DNA of 19,410 bases from positions 1-19,410 of the forward strand of contig USBC01000014.1 of assembly GCA_900552845.1 (NCBI GenBank), written 5' to 3'. Both the position numbers and the translations under genes were made by a program. Each line of letters opens with the position of its first letter. Positions within the stretch are counted from its first letter, which is position 1. Of the stretch, positions 7,537 through 13,798 are shown piece after piece. The notes beneath the pieces were generated by a model that was not told where the DNA came from, did no database searches, and saw only the letters and a list, made by a program, of their open reading frames with translations. The stretch comes from an uncultured Oscillospiraceae bacterium (GTDB taxonomy: Bacteria; Bacillota; Clostridia; Oscillospirales; Ruminococcaceae).

Positions 7537-8547
7537 ATGGAAAACGAGAAAAAACTGCTTGAAATTATCGACCTGTATACCTTCTTTGATACCAAACGCG
7601 GCACGGTAAAGGCTGTAAACAATGTATCTTACACGGTAGAAGAGGGAAAGACCCTTGGCGTAGTAGGCGAATCCGGCTCCGGCAAGAGTGTATCTGCCAT
7701 GAGTATCCTGCGCCTGCTGGACGGCAACGGCTATATTGCCGGCGGTCAGATCCTCTTTAACGGCGTTGATCTTACCAAGATTCCGCTAAGCGAAATGTAT
7801 AAGATCCGCGGCAATGATATTTCTGTCATATTCCAGGAGCCGATGACCAGTCTTAACCCCGTTTTCTCTATCGAGCGGCAGCTTTCGGAGCCGTTCATTA
7901 TTCACCAAGGCATGTCCAAGAAGGAAGCCGCTGCAAAATCTGTAGATCTGCTACGCGAGGTAAAGATTCCGAACCCGGAGATTGTTGCAAAACAATATCC
8001 GCATCAGCTTTCCGGCGGTATGAGACAGCGTGTTATGATTGCAATGGCGTTGGCCTGCCGTCCTAAACTGCTGATTGCAGATGAGCCGACCACAGCGTTG
8101 GACGTGACCATTCAGGCACAGATTCTGCGCCTTATGAATGATCTGAAACGTGAAAACGGAACCAGCATTCTGTTCATTACTCACGATCTGGGCGTTATTA
8201 ATCAGATGGCAGACTATGTAGCGGTTATGTACTGCGGTCAGGTTGTTGAGCGTGTTCCTGCAAAGATGCTGTTTGATCCCAAAACCGAGGTCTCTCACCC
8301 CTATACAGAAGGACTTCTGGTTTCCATTCCTCGCTTGGATACGCCGACCAATCAGCGTTTGGAGGCGATTCCGGGAGCAGTTCCGCATCCGTTGGATCTG
8401 CCCAAGGGTTGCAAGTTTGCTCCCCGCTGCAAGTATGCCACAGAAAAATGCCATGAGGCAGAGCCGCCAATGACTCATCTGACCGAAGAACACCACATCA
8501 GATGCTATTACCCGAACAAGGAGGAGAGAAAACAAAATGTCAAATGA
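7537..8547 (+). CDS. oppD: Peptide ABC transporter ATPase D
   Basis: This is one of the two cytoplasmic ATPases powering the importer. All nucleotide-site motifs are present: Walker A GESGSGKS (44-51), Q-loop Q100 in FQEP, signature LSGGMRQ (158-164), Walker B LLIADEP with D182 and E183, D-loop ALD and H216. The oligopeptide/dipeptide ATPase C-terminal domain follows (about 235-336) with a four-cysteine pattern C292, C298, C305, C323. In some family members this pattern is reported to hold a 4Fe-4S cluster. Its 336 residues are standard. AAGGAGGG (7523-7530) overlaps the permease C stop codon, and the gene overlaps ATPase F by 11 bases, so the subunits are translationally linked. Confidence 0.95.
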   Translation: MENEKKLLEIIDLYTFFDTKRGTVKAVNNVSYTVEEGKTLGVVGESGSGKSVSAMSILRLLDGNGYIAGGQILFNGVDLTKIPLSEMYKIRGNDISVIFQEPMTSLNPVFSIERQLSEPFIIHQGMSKKEAAAKSVDLLREVKIPNPEIVAKQYPHQLSGGMRQRVMIAMALACRPKLLIADEPTTALDVTIQAQILRLMNDLKRENGTSILFITHDLGVINQMADYVAVMYCGQVVERVPAKMLFDPKTEVSHPYTEGLLVSIPRLDTPTNQRLEAIPGAVPHPLDLPKGCKFAPRCKYATEKCHEAEPPMTHLTEEHHIRCYYPNKEERKQNVK

Positions 8548-10048
8548 TAAAAAAGTTTTGCTCCGCATCAGCAATCTGAAACAGTGGTTCCCGCTTAAAA
8601 AGCGCGGAATGTATGTTAAAGCCAACGATGGCATCGACCTTGAGATTTATGAGGGCGAAACCTTTGGTTTGGTAGGTGAGTCGGGCTGCGGCAAGTCTAC
8701 TTTTGGCCGTACCATTTTGCAGGTTTATCCGCAAACTGATGGCCGTACCATGTACTATGGCCGCACGATTGATGAGCTGTGTCCTGAGTATATCCGGGAG
8801 ACCATCAAGACGCTGGATAAGCGCCGTAAGCATTTGGCTCAGCTGGAAGAAAAAAGGGATCATCTTCAGGCGGAATATGACGCTATGAGTGATGAGGATA
8901 AACTGAAGCATCATAATGACTTGGCTGCTGCTAAGAAGAAAGCCCATGATGCATTGTTGGATATAACGAATGTCATCGGCGGTTTCATTGTAGTGGAGGA
9001 TTTGGCGCCTGTTTCGGAGCAGTTCCTCAAGATCAATAAGCTCTCCAAACAATTGCATAAGCTTCATCTCAAGGAGAGAGAGTTTTCGGTTGATTTGGCT
9101 GATATCCTTTATAAGTCTTCGGAGGATTCCCCAAAGGCGGAGGCAGCTCAAAAGAAGGTAGATGAGATTCAGGCGCAGATTGCTGAGGTCGAAAAGGAGA
9201 TTGCAGCGGAGCACGAAGTGCTTGACAAGATGCGTGAACCCTATAAGGACGACGAGCGCTTCCAGAAGTATGAGGGGTATCGTGATGATGGTATTGACCT
9301 TGCACGCCTGAAGTATGAGGAGATGCGGCAGTTGCGCAGTGACCTGCAGCTCATCTTCCAGGATCCTTATTCTTCGCTGAATCCTCGTATGTCTGTCGGT
9401 CAAATCATCGGTGAAAGTTTGGTTTCGCACGGCTTTTATACCAAAAACAGCCCCAGACTGCAAGATGCGATCATGGAGATCATGGAAGAATGCGGTTTGG
9501 CTTCCTACTTCCTCCACCGCTATCCTCACCAGTTCTCCGGCGGTCAGCGTCAGAGAATCGGCATTGCACGCAGTCTTGCGACCAGTCCTAAGTTTGTTGT
9601 TTGCGACGAGGCGGTTTCAGCATTGGACGTTTCCATTCAGTCGCAGATTATCAATTTGCTCAGCGATCTGAAAGAACATCAGAATCTGACCTATCTGTTT
9701 ATTACCCATGACCTATCTGTTGTACGGTATATTTCCGACCGTATCGGCGTAATGTATTTGGGCAATATGGTGGAGCAGGCTGAGTCTCAGGAGCTGTTTG
9801 ATCATCCATTGCACCCCTACACCGAAGCATTGTTGGGCGCTATTCCTACCACTAATGTGGACGATGATCGTGAATTGGTCATTTTGGAAGGGGATATTCC
9901 CAGCCCTGTCAATCCCCCCAAGGGTTGTAAGTTCCACACCCGCTGCAAGTATTGTACTGAGATCTGCAAGATGGTCACCCCTGAAATGGAGGAGATCCGT
10001 CCCAACCATTTCGTAGCGTGTCATCATATCCTCAAGGATAATCTCTAA
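8537..10048 (+). CDS. oppF: Peptide ABC transporter ATPase F with a coiled-coil-rich insert
   Basis: This is the partner ATPase of the importer. Motifs are Walker A GESGCGKS (47-54), Q275 in FQDPYSSLNPR, signature FSGGQRQR (333-340), Walker B VVCDEAVSALD (D357, E358) and H391. The C-terminal peptide-ATPase domain has cysteines C464, C470, C477 and C495 spaced like those of ATPase D, plus C473. At 503 residues it is about 180 longer than usual OppF. The extra part, about 78-263, lies between the strand after Walker A and the Q-loop. It is rich in E, K, R, L and A with heptad-like stretches (85-115 and 200-235), suggesting helical hairpins. All catalytic residues remain, so ATPase activity is expected. 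The insert sits near the Q-loop/helical subdomain, which contacts the permease EAA loops, so it could affect coupling; this is inference. Confidence 0.94.
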   Translation: MSNDKKVLLRISNLKQWFPLKKRGMYVKANDGIDLEIYEGETFGLVGESGCGKSTFGRTILQVYPQTDGRTMYYGRTIDELCPEYIRETIKTLDKRRKHLAQLEEKRDHLQAEYDAMSDEDKLKHHNDLAAAKKKAHDALLDITNVIGGFIVVEDLAPVSEQFLKINKLSKQLHKLHLKEREFSVDLADILYKSSEDSPKAEAAQKKVDEIQAQIAEVEKEIAAEHEVLDKMREPYKDDERFQKYEGYRDDGIDLARLKYEEMRQLRSDLQLIFQDPYSSLNPRMSVGQIIGESLVSHGFYTKNSPRLQDAIMEIMEECGLASYFLHRYPHQFSGGQRQRIGIARSLATSPKFVVCDEAVSALDVSIQSQIINLLSDLKEHQNLTYLFITHDLSVVRYISDRIGVMYLGNMVEQAESQELFDHPLHPYTEALLGAIPTTNVDDDRELVILEGDIPSPVNPPKGCKFHTRCKYCTEICKMVTPEMEEIRPNHFVACHHILKDNL

Positions 10049-10069
10049 GCGGGAATTTTAGGAGAAGCT

Positions 10070-10339
10070 ATGATTTTTAAGGAACGTCAAAAGCGCGCAA
10101 TGGATACCATGAATCATCGCAATAGGGAATACCTTGAAAAGATGAAGGACTCTCAGCCGGAAGAAGAGGGAAGGAATTATGGATCTCAAACCAAGCCTGA
10201 GGACGACAATCCTTTTTCCAAAGAAAATTTGGAAAAAGGTGATTTGCCAGCAATGGTTATTTCGGCTTTGCTTACCTTTCTACCCATTATCATTGTAATT
10301 GCGCTTATCATGTTCATTTCAGTCAAGCTGCTTTCATGA
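10070..10339 (+). CDS. Small single-pass membrane protein of unknown function, end of opp unit
   Basis: The 89-residue protein has a charged N-terminal part (1-60, many K, E, D, R) and one strong hydrophobic segment at about 61-86 ending SVKLLS. No known domain was recognised. It starts 21 bases after ATPase F, with AGGAG (10060-10064) five bases before the ATG, and it ends just before a terminator. It is therefore probably the last gene of the transporter transcript. It lacks a signal peptide, so a tail-anchored arrangement with the charged part in the cytoplasm is likely. A role as accessory or stabilising subunit of the importer is a guess from position only. Confidence 0.7.
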   Translation: MIFKERQKRAMDTMNHRNREYLEKMKDSQPEEEGRNYGSQTKPEDDNPFSKENLEKGDLPAMVISALLTFLPIIIVIALIMFISVKLLS

Positions 10340-10369
10340 GCAAGAGAGTGAAAATATATTGAGTTTTCC

Positions 10370-10399
10370 CGACCGGCAGAAAAACTGCCGGTCGCTTTT
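10370..10399 (+). terminator. Terminator of the opp permease/ATPase unit
   Basis: A perfect 10-bp stem (10370-10379 with 10385-10394), loop AAAAA, is followed by CTTTT (10395-10399). It lies 31 bases after the small membrane protein. Confidence 0.88.
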
Positions 10400-10436
10400 G
10401 TATAACAAAGGATCTTTGGATTTTATAATAAACATG

Positions 10437-10484
10437 CTCCCCGGACCTAAACAGTGATTCTGCTCACTGTATAAATCTGGGGAG
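10437..10484. repeat. Structured repeat, copy A (nested inverted repeat)
   Basis: The outer arms CTCCCC (10437-10442) and GGGGAG (10479-10484) enclose ACAGTGA (10451-10457) and TCACTGT (10464-10470) around a six-base loop, with eight-base internal loops on both sides. It lies between two converging genes, downstream of the kinase-like gene on the minus strand. A second element of the same plan and with shared bases (CCTAAACAGT ... ACTGT ... TGGGG) occurs at 12127-12173. There is no T run on either side, so a simple terminator is not certain. It may be a small mobile or REP-like repeat. Confidence 0.5.
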
Positions 10485-10540
10485 TAAATGAAATATACTA
10501 TAGTTTTTGTATTTTGAGCTGGAGAAGGAATCGATGTGAT

Positions 10541-11143
10541 CTATCCCAGAAGCGCTAAAATGCTCTGTACGGCGTTTTCAACCCCAAGTGATGAAGTGTT
10601 GAGGCAGATATCATAGTTTGCTTTATCGCCCCATTTTTGCCCTGTCATGAACTCATAGTATTTGGCGCGTTCCTTGTCAACGCTTTGTATTTTCATACGA
10701 AGCTGTTTGTCGGTAATTTTCTCGTCAAAGTTTTCTCTCTCACGGCAGCGTTCCATCTTATAGTTCATGTCGGCATAGATGAACAAGCGCAACGGGTTTT
10801 TATCACGAAGGATATAATCGGCACGACGACCGACAATTACGCAGTCTGACTTTTCTGCCATCTCCTGAATAATACGCCCTTCCTCGGACAGAACAGAAAC
10901 CTGTTGATCCGCTAATGGATTATTGACAGAAAGAAAGGTACGCCCTGTAGTAATAGAAAAAACGGGTATGGGATTCTTTTCTTCAATGCTACGGATATAT
11001 TCCTCCGCAAGATTTGTTCGGCGGATCAGTTCTGTAACGATCTCATGGTCGTAATAAGCGATCCCCAGACTTTCTGCAATTCTATGACCGATTTCACGAC
11101 CGCCACTACCAAATTCTCGACCAACTGTAATGATTCTGCTCAT
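10541..11143 (-). CDS. Cytidylate-kinase-like P-loop protein
   Basis: This 200-residue protein resembles the cytidylate kinase-like family common in Firmicutes, which is distinct from true Cmk. It opens with a beta strand and a P-loop-like GREFGSGGREIG (8-19), then DHEIV, an IVGRRADYIL segment (about 103-112) and an LFIYAD strand, followed by an arginine-rich lid region (MERCRERE). These fit a nucleotide or nucleoside kinase fold, but the substrate is unknown; CMP is only one option. GGAGG lies eight bases before the ATG on the minus strand, and a near-consensus promoter sits at 11183-11211. The gene is alone on its transcript and converges on the opp unit. Confidence 0.85.
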   Translation of the reverse strand: MSRIITVGREFGSGGREIGHRIAESLGIAYYDHEIVTELIRRTNLAEEYIRSIEEKNPIPVFSITTGRTFLSVNNPLADQQVSVLSEEGRIIQEMAEKSDCVIVGRRADYILRDKNPLRLFIYADMNYKMERCRERENFDEKITDKQLRMKIQSVDKERAKYYEFMTGQKWGDKANYDICLNTSSLGVENAVQSILALLG

Positions 11144-11182
11144 AATGATACCTCCATGGTCGGTGGGTTATTTTGTATATTC

Positions 11183-11211
11183 ATCATAGCTTAAAGATAT
11201 TGGTCTGTCAA
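11183..11211 (-). promoter_or_regulatory. Strong promoter of the kinase-like gene
   Basis: On the minus strand, TTGACA (11211-11206) and TATGAT (11188-11183) are separated by exactly 17 bases, about 40 bases before the ATG. The -35 is perfect and the -10 matches at five of six positions. Confidence 0.78.
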
Positions 11212-11282
11212 TGTGCTCAGCTATGTGTGTCACAATATAAAGAGTAGGGAAGTCAACCGGTCTTTGCAGCGAAATAGAGAAG

Positions 11283-11312
11283 GCGGTGCAGCCTCCAGAC
11301 CACACCGCTTTT
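11283..11312. terminator. Hairpin terminator between the small lipoprotein and the kinase-like gene
   Basis: GCGGTGCAG (11283-11291) pairs with CCACACCGC (11300-11308) with two wobbles and an eight-base loop. It lies 26 bases beyond the stop of the minus-strand lipoprotein. The T run TTTT is on the plus side; on the minus side the tail is only T-rich (CTTCTCTATTT). It probably terminates the lipoprotein transcript, less efficiently than the opp terminators. Confidence 0.6.
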
Positions 11313-11333
11313 ATGCAATTCTGTAAAGATATT

Positions 11334-11936
11334 TTACATTACATTCTTTTCCGCTTTTTTCAGTGCAGCAATAAACTGCGTACAGGAAATGGTGCAGGAA
11401 GAAGATAACTCTGCGGCTGCCGGAACTCCTTGTCTTCCATCAACCTCTTTCATTTGCATGGACGATACATCGCTTACTGTTTTTCCAATACAATAGTCCT
11501 CCAGCGCGTCTACCTGTTCATACCACTCTTTTCCGATGGAGGAATACTTTTTCACGCCATAATTGCTGCCCAGCTCTCGTTTACTCTTAATGTTATTCTC
11601 CCAAGTTACATCACCACCGGTTTTATAGTTGGCAGAAGCCTCTATACAGTCGAATGTAACCGAAATGATCTTTCCTTCATTGTCCAGCAGCAGAGCGCAA
11701 GTGGTCACGGCAGCCTTTGCGCTACCATTGTCATCATTCTCTGCAGGGCTGACGGTGGATTCGACTGTCAAGCCCAGACCCATGCGGTATGCCTTATCGT
11801 TTGTGGCGTTTGTACTGTGATTGTCGTCATTTGTGCCGCCATTGTTATTGTTTTCGTTATTTGGTGTACTGTTGTTGCAGGCTGTCATTGCACACACCAT
11901 TGCAAAACAAAGTAGGACTGCAAAAAAACGTTTCAT
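11334..11936 (-). CDS. Small lipoprotein with one copy of a putative flavinylated (FMN_bind-like) domain
   Basis: A surface lipoprotein of 200 residues. Its signal peptide is MKRFF plus a hydrophobic stretch, with a lipobox ending MTAC and C20 as the modified cysteine. A low-complexity N/T/G-rich linker follows (21-48), then one globular domain (about 50-197). The domain matches the two repeats of the neighbouring large lipoprotein: a GLG start, DNEGKIISVTFD, KSKRELG, KEWYEQ, YCIGKT and a final S180-C181-T182-I183-S184. The start at 11936 is preferred because GGAGG lies seven bases before it; the ATG at 11954 would contain that ribosome site inside its own frame, and the one at 11942 is too close. 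The domain is not one I can name with certainty. Its final motif sits where FMN-binding domains carry SGATxxS, and an apbE gene is nearby, so covalent FMN attachment at T182 is a hypothesis. Confidence 0.8.
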   Translation of the reverse strand: MKRFFAVLLCFAMVCAMTACNNSTPNNENNNNGGTNDDNHSTNATNDKAYRMGLGLTVESTVSPAENDDNGSAKAAVTTCALLLDNEGKIISVTFDCIEASANYKTGGDVTWENNIKSKRELGSNYGVKKYSSIGKEWYEQVDALEDYCIGKTVSDVSSMQMKEVDGRQGVPAAAELSSSCTISCTQFIAALKKAEKNVM

Positions 11937-11973
11937 CTTCATTCCTCCGTGCATTGTTTATTAGGTTCTGCTG

Positions 11974-11987
11974 AACCAATAAGTATT
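11974..11987. promoter_or_regulatory. Inverted repeat upstream of the small lipoprotein
   Basis: GGTTC (11974-11978) and GAACC (11983-11987) flank TGCT, 38 bases upstream of the lipoprotein start. It could be an operator or a leader hairpin. No convincing -35/-10 pair was found around it; a CATAAT-like -10 lies just upstream on the minus strand (about 11988-11996) without a good -35. Confidence 0.25.
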
Positions 11988-12126
11988 ATGCACAGAAATG
12001 AATAAAACATGATTATTAAAATTTGAGCGTCAGAAATTTAAAGCAATTCCCGAAATTCCCATCACCAACTTCTTGGATTCGGCTGTATATCTTCTATTTC
12101 GGGACATTCCTTTTGGCATAACATAA

Positions 12127-12173
12127 CACCCCATTTCCTAAACAGTATACCATACTGTCTAAAAAATGGGGTG
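12127..12173. repeat. Structured repeat, copy B (nested inverted repeat), probable terminator of the large lipoprotein
   Basis: The outer arms CACCCCATTT (12127-12136) and AAATGGGGTG (12164-12173) pair perfectly. The inner arms ACAGTAT (12142-12148) and ATACTGT (12152-12158) pair perfectly around a three-base loop. It follows the large lipoprotein gene on the minus strand by 38 bases and shares sequence and design with copy A at 10437-10484. Two abutting copies of an insertion-sequence-like end facing each other with three bases between would give the same pattern, so an origin from a mobile element is possible. The rest of 11937-12211 shows no gene. Confidence 0.55.
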
Positions 12174-12211
12174 CAGCTCTAAATTTCAGCGCTTTTGGAG
12201 GCTATGCTAAA

Positions 12212-13261
12212 TTATTTGGCGTTAGCAGCAGCCTTCTCAATCGCCTGCAGGAAAGCAGTGACGGACATGGTGCAGGTGGACTTCAGCTCCTCTACAGCAG
12301 GAGTATCGGTATGGTCATGAGCGTTCGGACCCAGCTCCATGCCGGCAACCTCTGCGGGAGTCTTACCGATGCAATAAGCCTCGAAAGCATTAGCCTCTTC
12401 ATACCACTCACCAACAGCGGCGGGGTTGGCATACTTCTTCATGTTGTAATCATCGCCCAGCTCACGCTTGGTCTTAACGCCCTCGGCAACGGTGACAACG
12501 CCCTCAGCAACAGTAGCCTTAGCCTGAACAACATCGATGGAGATAGCAACGATCTTGCCCTCAGCATCCAGAGCCAGTGCAACAGCAGTAACATCAGCCT
12601 GAGTCTTAGCAGGATCCTCGTCCTCAGCATCGGTGCCGCTCATGTTGGTTACCATGCCCAGACCAGCCTTAGCATAGCCAGTGTACTCAGTGGTAGCATT
12701 GTCATAAGCCTTGGTCAGCGCATTGAGGAAAGCGGTAACAGAGATGGTGCAGGAGCTCTTCAGCTCCTCAGCAGCAGGAGCATCGGTATAGCCGTGAGCG
12801 TTCTCGCCCAAAGGCATACCGGCAACCTCAGCAGCGGTCTTGCCGATGCAGTAGGCTTCCAGAGCAGCAGCCTGCTCATACCACTCACCGACAGCTGCAG
12901 GATCGGCGTACTTCTTCATGTTGTAGTCATCGCCCAGCTCACGCTTGGTCTTGACATCCTCGGCAACAGTAACAACGCCGTCAGCATCAACGGTGGCCTT
13001 TGCCTGAACAACATCAAAGGAAATAGCAACGATTTTGCCGTCCTGATCGAAGGTAGCTTCGCAAACGGTAACATCAGCCTGGGTCTTAGCGGGATCTTCA
13101 TCCTCGGCATCGGTACCACTCATGGAAGTAACCATACCAAGACCGGTCTTGTAGGTGGAAGCGGTAGGCGCAGGATCAGGGGTAGGAGCGGGCTTTTCGC
13201 CGCAGGCTACCAGAGAAAGAGCCATCATCGCAACCAAAAGGATCGCAATTACTTTTTTCAT
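12212..13261 (-). CDS. Lipoprotein with two tandem copies of the same putative flavinylated domain
   Basis: A 349-residue surface lipoprotein. The signal peptide MKKVIAILLVAMMALSLVAC has C20 as the lipid cysteine, followed by a P/T/A linker (21-36). Two copies of one domain lie at about 37-186 and 197-346. They are nearly identical in long stretches (GLGMVT, SGTDAEDEDPAKTQADVT, DGKIVAI or EGKIVAI, KTKRELGDDYNMKKYA, EAYCIGKT). Both end in S170-C171-T172-I-S and T329-C330-T331-M-S, at the place where FMN-binding domains have SGATxxS. Each copy has two cysteines (C138/C171 and C297/C330), 33 residues apart, that could form a disulfide. The start at 13261 is supported by AAGGAGG ten bases upstream; the frame is open further upstream but that extension has no signal and lies over the promoter. 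The name of the domain is unknown to me. A redox role with the nearby ApbE is inference. Confidence 0.85.
   Translation of the reverse strand: MKKVIAILLVAMMALSLVACGEKPAPTPDPAPTASTYKTGLGMVTSMSGTDAEDEDPAKTQADVTVCEATFDQDGKIVAISFDVVQAKATVDADGVVTVAEDVKTKRELGDDYNMKKYADPAAVGEWYEQAAALEAYCIGKTAAEVAGMPLGENAHGYTDAPAAEELKSSCTISVTAFLNALTKAYDNATTEYTGYAKAGLGMVTNMSGTDAEDEDPAKTQADVTAVALALDAEGKIVAISIDVVQAKATVAEGVVTVAEGVKTKRELGDDYNMKKYANPAAVGEWYEEANAFEAYCIGKTPAEVAGMELGPNAHDHTDTPAVEELKSTCTMSVTAFLQAIEKAAANAK
12224..13153 (-). repeat. Tandem duplication of about 480 bp inside the large lipoprotein gene
   Basis: The two domain copies (13153-12704 and 12673-12224) remain very similar in DNA, not only in protein. 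For example, CTTCTTCATGTTGTA occurs at 12434 and 12911 (offset 477 bases) inside a longer near-identical stretch. This points to a recent duplication or to sequence homogenisation between copies. One codon difference in the VDADG/VAEG loop changes the offset from 480 to 477. Confidence 0.8.
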
Positions 13262-13319
13262 TTCTTCTTTTCCTCCTTGGATTGTATGTATCGATAGATT
13301 TTTTGAACGATACGCATTT

Positions 13320-13348
13320 ATTATATCATTTTGTACGGAAAATCGCAA
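13320..13348 (-). promoter_or_regulatory. Promoter of the large lipoprotein gene
   Basis: On the minus strand, TTGCGA (13348-13343) and a perfect TATAAT (13325-13320) are 17 bases apart, about 60 bases before the ATG at 13261. Confidence 0.7.
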
Positions 13349-13454
13349 GACGTGTGTGTCTATTTTGTAAATATGCTGAAAAATATATATCGATATTCGG
13401 TATATCTGTTGATTGTAACTGCACACTTTTTGTTGAGTATGTATTTCTTGGGAA

Positions 13455-13731
13455 TACCTTCGTTTGACAAGGACACACACGCTTTTCGACGGTGCAAATC
13501 AACGCTGACTGCGTCATAGAACCTTGAAATACGCAAGTATTCCTGCGGTTCTCTTCCTTGTCATCATCTGATTTTCCCTCGCCGAAAAGTCCTACGGAGT
13601 TTTTGCGCGGCAGAAATGCCGCCTGAGGAAGTGCGGAGCGGCAGGCAGGCTGGCGCCTGTCAACGCGACGCACAATGTCAGGGAGCATTTCTGTCTGCAA
13701 AAACCGTATGTGCTCTTGTCAAGCGAAGGTA
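13455..13731. mobile_element. MITE-like element with 30-odd-bp terminal inverted repeats and TA flanks
   Basis: The left end (from 13455) and the reverse complement of the right end (to 13731) agree at 28 of the first 34 positions, beginning TACCTTCG, then TTGACAAG after one mismatch. If TA (13455-13456 and 13730-13731) is the duplicated target, the element is 273 bp (13457-13729). Inside are further hairpins: AATAC/GTATT (13528-13541), GCGGCA/TGCCGC (13607-13622), and a longer inverted pair, 13599-13619 with 13685-13704. No transposase is encoded. A minus-strand open frame crosses it but shows no ribosome site of its own. It separates the lipoprotein promoter from apbE and accounts for about half of the gene-free stretch 13262-13798. 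Confidence 0.7.
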
Positions 13732-13737
13732 CAGTGA

Positions 13738-13767
13738 TTGATTTCTTTACCCCAAATATAGTACAAT
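13738..13767 (+). promoter_or_regulatory. Probable apbE promoter next to the inverted-repeat element
   Basis: TTGATT (13738-13743) and TACAAT (13762-13767) are 18 bases apart, about 30 bases before the apbE ATG. The -35 begins seven bases beyond the right end of the element. Confidence 0.55.
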
Positions 13768-13798
13768 ATAAACCAAATAAATTTGATGGAGAAGAATA

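Noticed and set aside
13262..13480. Upstream extension of the large lipoprotein to 13480
   Set aside because: It would put 73 residues before a perfect lipoprotein signal peptide and overlap the promoter and ribosome site that support the start at 13261.
13326..13700. 124-residue minus-strand open frame across the inverted-repeat element
   Set aside because: It lies mostly in the palindromic element and reaches into the lipoprotein promoter region; no good ribosome site. It is best explained as repeat sequence that happens to be open.
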